A stretch of DNA of 64,000 bases, from contig CM042157.1 of assembly GCA_023376005.1 (NCBI GenBank), positions 52,881,841 to 52,945,840 on the forward strand, read 5' to 3'. The translations under genes were made by a program, and so were the position numbers. Of this stretch, positions 57,570-64,000 are shown one piece after another. Origin of the DNA: Doryteuthis pealeii. Its lineage: Eukaryota > Mollusca > Cephalopoda > Myopsida > Loliginidae. Below the pieces are notes generated by a model, which worked only from the letters and a program-made list of their open reading frames with translations, was not told where the DNA came from and did no database searches. Numbering within the stretch: position 1 is the first letter of the stretch; every line of letters starts with the position of its first letter.

Positions 57570-58050
57570 TTCTCAGCCCTGTTGGTGGGGCTTAGAATAT
57601 GCTGACTATATCCCTTGCTTTAAAAAAAGGGTGACCCAGATATGACACCAAATTGCATCTGCTTGTGAGGCTCCACTTTTGGAGTTCTTAGGAGTGTGGA
57701 GTACCCCTTCAGGGCCATTACTCACTATAACTCAGAATTGGAGTACCTGTTAGGGTCTTATCTATGGGTCAAATAGATCTGTTTAAAAATTATTCATATT
57801 TATTAGAAATACTTGATGCCATATAAATAAATATTTGTATTTAGAATATTTACTTGAAGCTATTATTGTTTACTTAGGGTTAGTTATATAGTTTCAATTA
57901 ACTAATAAGTGCAAACAAATGGCTTCTATTGAATAGAAATAATTACTTGAAACCATATAATTATTAGTATTAGATAGGAATACTTGATACTATACAACTG
58001 TGTAGAAATTATTTATACTAAATAGGAATACTTAATATCACCTAACAATA
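57570..58050 (+). repeat. Dispersed repeat R2, second long copy
   Basis: It parallels 21095-21541 block by block, including the degenerate subrepeats around GAATACTTGATGCCATATAA. It is uninterrupted where the 21-kb copy carries a SINE, then continues into the sequence found in the 21860 hairpin. Confidence 0.8.
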
Positions 58051-58077
58051 TGAAATAAAAATGAAATAAAAAATAAC

Positions 58078-58505
58078 TACACAAAAGATCTAACTATAAA
58101 TGTACAATGAATGCAATTCCCTAACCTCTTGCATAGAATAATCTGACAGGTTGATATGCCATTAAAATCAATCAATCAATTGGAAGATCATATCAGACTT
58201 TAAAGTTTTAATATAGTGACAAGATAGCTTTAAACAAAAATGTCCTCTGGAGTAAAGTTTGAGTGTGTTTGGGGCTGATTATTTTGTGTGAATTTTAAAG
58301 CTGAAGGTAATATTTTATTATAGACATTTAATCATTAGGTTTGTAGACTGATTATCATTAACTGAATTTTGATCTGAAATTTTCAGTGTATGAGCTATGT
58401 GTACAAAAGAAACAACTGGACAAAAATATGAATGCAATTCCCTAACCTCTAGCATAAAATAACCATAAATTGGTGCACATGGTGTTAAAATCAATCAATC
58501 AATTA
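58078..58505 (+). repeat. Direct repeat pair of about 75 bp
   Basis: 58106-58180 and 58426-58505 share ATGAATGCAATTCCCTAACC, a TCTxGCATAxAATAA block and AAAATCAATCAATCAATT. The first is part of the sequence that forms the hairpin arm at 21860-22010. Confidence 0.7.
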
Positions 58506-58629
58506 TATTTAATATTTTACTTTGATAGTTTTTATTTACTTAGAATTTGGTTTAGTTTCTTTAATGGCATATTAACCTTCATAGGTTATTTAATGCCAAA
58601 GCAATCATTGAAAAACTGTAAGTATACTA

Positions 58630-58757
58630 TTTAGCTGATTGGATGAGGGGATTCATACCTTTCTAAAGAGTATTTGTCCAAAAGTGAATGCAATAGTACA
58701 ACTGGAGTTTGAACTCACTTCAATGTCACAGTCCAGCATGTTAGCCATTGAGGTTAA
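58630..58757 (-). mobile_element. SINE head fragment, minus strand
   Basis: The minus strand reads CTCAATGGCTAACATGCTGG (box A-like), GAGTTCAAACTCCAG (box B-like) and AGAAAGGTATGAATCCCC, the order of family I, but with a distinct tRNA head. It is truncated at the 3' side. Confidence 0.65.
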
Positions 58758-59454
58758 TAAAATTTACTATTATAAGAAAAACTTGATTTAAACAAAACTT
58801 ATTTACTTATAGAATTCTGTTTTAAGGGTTTTAATATATGGGTTTCTTTGGGAAGTTGAAAAAATCTCCAAGTCCATTTGAGATAAAATTATTGATAAAC
58901 ATAGATTAATCTATACTGGAGTATTTTTCTTGCTTTAGTACAAAGTAAACTTATAACAAGATTAGTTGTTAAAGAACTTGTTAAGTAATATTTAGTAGCA
59001 GCCTGGATTGTTAAAATGGACTACAAGTAACAGGTTGCCTTTGAATAGGAAAACCAAATCAAATCATTAAATGACCTAATAAGGGTTGACATGCAGTTAA
59101 ACCTTCCAATCCAATCTTAAATATACTTCAACTTACAATGAAACAACAAATTTTGGCATTAAATGACCCAAAAATGGTTATGTTAAACCATCCAATTTAA
59201 TCACCCTGCCCATGTTGGAGGAGTTAGGTAAATACATGCATGTATTTCTCGAAGACAATACTTGAAGTGAATATATTTCTCAGCAGGAACTCCAAGACTG
59301 GTTTACAATCACACACCACCCCACACTTCTGTTGGTGGGGATTCCTTCTTATAATCAAAATATTAAAACTGTTATATAGCATTGCAATTCATGCACTTTG
59401 TATCAGAATGATTATTGGTAATATTCTGCAGCTTTCCTTCCACCAACATTGAAT

Positions 59455-60041
59455 GGTATATTGTGAATTCAAGAACACCAGTGATACATTTTGTTGCTAT
59501 GGATGGCCAACAGTGTAAAAATGTTACAGTTAACAATTTGTTAAGGTAGTTTCACTTCGGCAATGTAATTATTGTAATAAAAATTAATTTGTGGTGTACA
59601 CAAGTCAAATCGGTTTTTGATTTAGTTAGAAATTGAATAAAGTAGAAAAAATATTCCGAGTTTTAATTATTTGGTTTTAGAATTGACAGTTGTAACGTTT
59701 GTTTTTTTTTTTTTTTTTTGTTTTTTTTGGTTTTTTTTTTGAGTTCGACTTCAATTTATTTATTTACCAAATCCAGAATTTTAAAAGTTTGTTTAATGGT
59801 TTTGTTTGATTAAACACACACCTAGATATACTAAAATATTACTAAATATGAAAATTTATATAAATCCTGTTCTTAATATATTTCTTTTCCTTTATATCAA
59901 GTATTTTGTATTGCTTTGCTTTCATTGGAGATTGATTTATTATTTAGCTATTTTAACTTTTACATTGTTGGCCATCCATAGCAACAAAATGTATCACTGG
60001 TACGCTCCTATGAATTTTCGCCCTTGAATTCATAATATACC
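59455..60041. mobile_element. 587-bp element with TIRs and exact 8-bp target duplication
   Basis: The left end is GGTATATTGTGAATTCAAG and the right end's complement GGTATATTATGAATTCAAGG. Both continue with CCAGTGATACATTTTGTTGC...TGGCCAACA, so the TIRs extend about 65-80 bp. CATTGAAT is duplicated exactly at 59447-59454 and 60042-60049. The duplication length points to hAT or a related superfamily. The T-rich interior has no recognised frame. Confidence 0.92.
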
Positions 60042-60510
60042 CATTGAATTTCCGTTTAGAAATGCTTGTCATTGTAAATTAATTTCTAATCAATTGCTGT
60101 TCTACCAGATTCTTGTATCTTTTCATTTTCTTTCCATAATGTGTTAACAAACTTTTCAGCAGTTGCTTTGGTTATCTGATAGACTAACCTTGAAATAACT
60201 TGTAATTGTATTCGAAAGGTTTTCTTTTTTTGGTTTCTTTAATCTAAAAACAAACAAAAAAAAAAAAAAATTTTTGAATTTTTTATTTGACAGTAGATGG
60301 GTGAACAATCCAATATGGATTTTGTTTGATTGCCAATAATACTGATATCTCTCTTTTCTCACCTTATTCTCACATTTGTTTTTTTTGCTGTTCTTTTCTG
60401 TTACTGTTTATATATACCCATGACTGTTTTTTGAAATGCCATACTTTAGCATAGAGCTCTTTTTATTTACCATTTTAGTATTCAATGATTACAAAATCAA
60501 TATATGGAAG

Positions 60511-60625
<115 letters not shown>

Positions 60626-60718
60626 GATCACATCAGTTCACTGACCCCTCAGCTTGTTTATCTGGTATTGACACATTTATTTTGCAAAATATAAGCCTGA
60701 ATCTAAATGAACACCCCA

Positions 60719-60820
60719 TTGTGGTGTAATGGTTAGCAAGCTAGTCTCACAAATTCGTTACTACTGAAAAGCAAGTTTGATCCTTGCTGGATGCCCCATA
60801 CTTGTAACCCTTGTTTCATA
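60719..60820 (+). mobile_element. SINE family II copy
   Basis: TTGTGGTGTAATGGTTAGCA head, GTTTGATCCTTGCTGGATGC box-B region, CCATACTTGTAACC; truncated at a TA microsatellite (60819-60836). Confidence 0.75.
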
Positions 60821-60875
60821 TATATATATATATATAAAGATGGTCCATACCCATGGTATTTAAAGCCTCTTTATT

Positions 60876-60877
<2 letters not shown>

Positions 60878-60930
<53 letters not shown>
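60878..60930. repeat. (AC)n(AT)n compound microsatellite
   Basis: About 11 AC units followed by about 16 AT units. Confidence 0.95.
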
Positions 60931-60934
<4 letters not shown>

Positions 60935-60972
60935 GTTGGCAGCCTTTCATCTACGAGAGGTGGAGTAGTGTT

Positions 60973-61135
60973 AGTTTTTTTTTTTTTGGGGGGGGGTCCC
61001 CCTTTTCCTTTTTCCTCCCCCGTTTTCTTTCCCCCACCCCCTTTTCTTCCACCCCCTTTTCTTCCACCCCCTTTTTTCTTTTCCCCCTCTTCCCTTTTTT
61101 TCCTCCCCCCTTCCCTTCCCCCCCTTCCCCCTCTC
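60973..61135 (+). repeat. Long pyrimidine (C/T) tract
   Basis: About 160 bases almost entirely C and T after a T-then-G run, with short repeats of CCCCTTTTCTTCCAC. This is a strand-asymmetric tract able to form triplex DNA in principle. The open frames across it are low-complexity. Confidence 0.9.
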
Positions 61136-61149
61136 TTTGAACTATATAG

Positions 61150-61560
61150 CCCCCCTCTCCTCACTGCTGCTCCAAAGGAAAGGTATGGTAACAATGCGGT
61201 TTGGCAACGGTAGTGTTGCAGGATTTGATGGATAGCACTGGATTTCAGCATCACACCATCTTAGGGACTCCAGCTCCTGATTTGTTTTCGGGGTTTTACT
61301 CCCCTAGCCTTTCCTTGAAAGGCAGCAGAGGTTTTGTGTTGGACTTTCCATTGACAGATGGGTTGCCGACAAAGGCTAAAGAGCCCATTCAAACCCATTT
61401 GGGGATCCATATAAGTAGCAAGTGCTGTAATCCGTCTGTTGGTGTTCTTGAGAATGAAATGAGATTAGGGATATGGTATATTTGCATTTGTGTATCTGAT
61501 AAGCAACAGTACTTCGGGCTTTTTTTTTGGGGGGGGGTAGGTAAGTCCCCTAGAGGCGTG
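61150..61560 (+). other. GC-richer unclassified segment with a 148-codon open frame
   Basis: Composition differs from the flanks. The frame 61201-61647 reads ordinary-looking text (LQDLMDSTGFQHHTILG) but I recognise no family and see no splice sites. It could be part of a dispersed repeat or an old retrogene. A T then G run lies at 61520-61537. Confidence 0.3.
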
Positions 61561-61655
61561 AAGATGGTTCTATTGTTTACTGCATTTATGCACACATATT
61601 CACACGTATACGTGAAACGTGCTCATTTATGTGGTTGTATTATCTAAGTTACGAC

Positions 61656-61975
61656 ATGTCATTTAATGTTAAAATTCTGCTTGGAATGACTTGAGTCTAC
61701 AAGCTTTTGCATTTAACTGTTCGGTTGTCAGGGTAGAAGTCAATGGGGAGGGAACATGAAATAAAATAAAGAGTTAACAAAATGAATAGGTAAGAATTAA
61801 TAAATTAGCAAGAAAAATTAATAAAAATAATTAATAAAAATAAAATTATAAAAACATATTTCCTTAAAACAGAAATGTGATGTGTATTTTCTACTTGCAA
61901 AAAACTGGAGTCGGGCTTGCAATGGTAATTTAACTGCCATTTAATGTTAAAATGCTGCTTGGAATGACTTAAATT
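61656..61975. repeat. Local direct repeat of about 35 bp
   Basis: CATTTAATGTTAAAATTCTG...CTTGGAATGACTT at about 61660-61693 recurs at about 61938-61971 with one mismatch. No function is apparent. Confidence 0.8.
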
Positions 61976-61999
61976 AAAAGTAGATGTTATTGATGTCAT

Positions 62000-62606
62000 G
62001 GAACAAAGAAAGATAACTTTCCTCTTTCAAGAAAACCTTTTTGTGTGCCTGTGCATCTTCACACTTTTACGTTGGCAAGTGAAGAGAACAGCAAGTGCTG
62101 AAATAAACATCCTGAATACGTTTGTTGGCATTTGTGTTTGCATTGATTGTTAAGTTTAAAGCATATTTAACAGTTATTTTTTTTTATTTTAGATGTAATG
62201 TTTGCTAGTTTGTTAAATTTAGCACAAGGATAAAATTCATTAACAATGGCTTATAAAATTCTGACTTTATTCATGTGTAGAAAGTGTTAAGAAATCACAC
62301 AAATATTTTTGATTTAATTTGATCTCGAAACAAAAAAATAATTCTTCCACTTTAATTATTCAAACAAATACAGTATCCGATAAAGTAATTCATTGTATTG
62401 ACTTGATCATAGTTAAACTAAGTTTTATATATTGACAGTTATTCCAGCCATTTGAATAATTGAGAGCAGATGATATAGATTTTTGAGTTATCTGAAAAAT
62501 CATACAAAAAGAATATAGAAAAAATATTGTAATTTCACATTGTGTATAATACACCCCTTTTGTACAGATTTTTAAGCCTACACAAGAACTAAATATTACT
62601 TTTTTT

Positions 62607-62637
<31 letters not shown>

Positions 62638-63337
62638 CAACCATTTGCATTGCCATATTTGAGATGGCAAGTCTGACAAAAGTTTCAAGTTATATCTATG
62701 GTCCAAACAATTCTGTTTTATACCACTAGAGAGAAATAGCCATTAGAATGCGTGCTTATTTATCATTTGTTTCTTCTGTTGTGAACTTCCTTTCATCAAA
62801 AGATTGTTGCATTTTCATGTGAATATTTCCTTACCTTTGCTCTGAATACTGTGTAAACATTGTTTTGAAACCTGATATAAATTATTTTATATACGCTGGA
62901 TAAAAAGTTAAACAAATGTTATGTTTAGTGTAAATTTACTTGCTACACTTTCTAAAAAGTTAATGTGTATTATTCACAAGGGATGTCTTTTGTTTCTTGT
63001 TTTTTTCCAGAATTTCATAGCAGAAAGTTAAGAGTGCATATTATACAAGATTAATTACAGTATTAGAAGAAAAAAAAACTCTGACAAAAAACTTTTCCAC
63101 TGTGATTTTTAAAAAAAGTATCATTTTATTACTCAAAATAAATGAATTTCACTTTTTTTATTTAAAAATGTCTCTTTTACCTGGTTTATGCTCATTTTAC
63201 ATTCTGCGTGGTAAAGAAAATAATTTTTTTTTTTAATTAAAAAAAAAAAACAAATTATGTGTTCTGCTAGTATTTTGTCTATCTTAATAGTCAATTCTAA
63301 TTTGCTATTTTCATTTTGGTTATCATGTCTATTACAG
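62000..63337. other. Probable intron sequence before the ABHD2-like exon
   Basis: AT-rich, with T tracts at about 62600-62637 and 63226-63236 and no coding seen. The polypyrimidine tract and CTATTACAG acceptor close it at 63337. Confidence 0.5.
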
Positions 63338-63516
63338 CTACATTCCATCATTATTGTGGGGCAAAAATGGACATATCCAAACACTGGTGTGTGGTGTCCG
63401 CAGACGGAATCAAAACGTACACGACCTCAAAGAAAGGAAAGAGTTGACCATGGAAGATGGTGCCACAGTGACCTTTGATGTATTCCAGCCAACTCGACAA
63501 CACCCAAAAGGAGGCG
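63338..63516 (+). CDS. ABHD2: Internal exon of an ABHD2-like alpha/beta hydrolase (monoacylglycerol lipase)
   Basis: The exon is 179 nt: one base finishing a split codon, 59 codons from TAC at 63339, and one base of the next codon. The acceptor is CTATTACAG (AG at 63336-63337, phase-2 intron) and the donor GGCG|GTAGGC (GT at 63517-63518, phase-1 intron). The translation shows LLWGKNGHIQT, then a basic linker, then LTMEDGATVTFDVFQP. This matches the conserved start of the catalytic domain in ABHD1/2/3-type hydrolases, where PxLWGxxGHxQT and DGATxTFDLFEP occur, and is closest in my memory to ABHD2. These are single-pass membrane serine hydrolases; mammalian ABHD2 is a progesterone-responsive monoacylglycerol lipase. 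The nucleophile Ser lies in later exons outside the window. No stop codon is present. No upstream exon was recognised, so the transcription start and first intron length are unknown. Confidence 0.9.
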
Positions 63517-63660
63517 GTAGGCAATACCTTTTTTTCTTTAATCAAATAAAACAAGGATCAAAATAGTCTTCTTACTTGATTTATATTCGAAATACAAGTC
63601 GTCTTAAAGAAGAAGAAAACAAAAAACTTAGTAGTTTATTGGATCAAGGAAGAGATTTCT

Positions 63661-63765
63661 CGAGGGCATTAGTGCAAAGTGGAATACAAACAGCCTTGTC
63701 TTAGATTTGAATTTGGGTTGCTCATTCCATTTCCTTATGATGATAACCATTACTTTAAGTGTGCT
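63661..63765 (-). mobile_element. SINE family I head fragment, minus strand
   Basis: The minus strand reads AGTAATGGTTATCATCATAAG, then AAATTCAAATCTAAG (box B-like) and GGCTGTTTGTATTCCAC, matching the 5' part of 57177-57433. It lies in the intron after the ABHD2-like exon. Confidence 0.7.
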
Positions 63766-64000
63766 TCTTGAGACTTATTTTCAAGTTAACAATTGCGTGC
63801 TCTTACATTTTTACTTGCATTTTCCCTATTTGTACTAGTCACCAGGCTTAATGGATGTGCCCCCTCACAATACCCTAGTGATATGGCTGTTCCTTTGACT
63901 GTCTGAACCTGCCCCTTTCTTTAGGGCCTCTCCTTGGTCTGTTTCCTGTTCTTCAATAACTTTTGGTTTGCATCTACTATTCAGATGAATTTTCAATCTT
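63766..64000. other. Intronic or intergenic end of window
   Basis: No exon or repeat was recognised. A C/T-richer stretch at 63855-63955 is unclassified. Confidence 0.45.

Noticed and set aside
60871..61254. 127-codon minus-strand Gly/Lys-rich frame
   Set aside because: It is the complement of the pyrimidine tract; low-complexity composition explains it.

Overview
The window is AT-rich metazoan nuclear DNA dominated by transposable elements and simple repeats. The only confident host coding sequence is one spliced exon of an ABHD2-like alpha/beta hydrolase at 63338-63516 (+), bounded by AG and GT splice sites with long non-coding sequence on both sides. Several families of tRNA-derived SINEs, K02A2.6/Mag-like Ty3/gypsy elements, mariner remnants, Helitron-like ends and very many dinucleotide and poly-T tracts suggest a lophotrochozoan invertebrate. 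A cephalopod such as an octopus or squid is my best guess, but this is an inference from style; no species marker is visible.

Layout. 1449-6202 is a complete but dead Ty3/gypsy element with about 153-bp LTRs, a 5-bp target duplication (AAGTG), primer site and polypurine tract, and pol split by frameshifts, a nonsense codon and a lost integrase Asp. 7300-9470 holds a dispersed repeat, a mariner MITE and a mariner transposase remnant. 9655-15728 is a 6-kb imperfect palindrome ending in a Helitron-type 3' terminus; its right arm carries a MITE whose empty site is preserved in the left arm. Beside it, across a (TA)n tract, 15854-16002 (minus) combines a tRNA-like SINE head with a complete-looking type I hammerhead ribozyme. 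16430-16680 is a mariner transposase C-terminus. 18142-19029 is a solo LTR. 19600-20110 has Helitron-like ends. 21095-22010 is a repeat, SINE and hairpin composite.

27800-30414 (minus) is a second, internally deleted gypsy element with 105-bp LTRs and a GTAGT target duplication. 30965-36068 and 36174-41294 are a 5.1-kb direct tandem duplication joined by a 105-bp patch copied from inside the unit; the copies differ mainly by small indels, so this may be an assembly artefact. 41271-49000 is a mosaic of SINEs, mariner pieces, a 1.2-kb TIR element with 4-bp target duplication and a complete small Helitron-like element (47733-48371). 51330-53640 is a dead LINE interrupted by a second member of the 4-bp-duplication TIR family. 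53650-63000 holds further SINEs, a foldback MITE, a 587-bp element with an 8-bp target duplication, and long (CT)n and pyrimidine tracts.

The elements are largely stacked on one another. Where one has inserted into another, the target duplication or an empty sister copy allows boundaries to be set without a database. The most unusual item is the tRNA-headed hammerhead ribozyme unit at 15854-16002.
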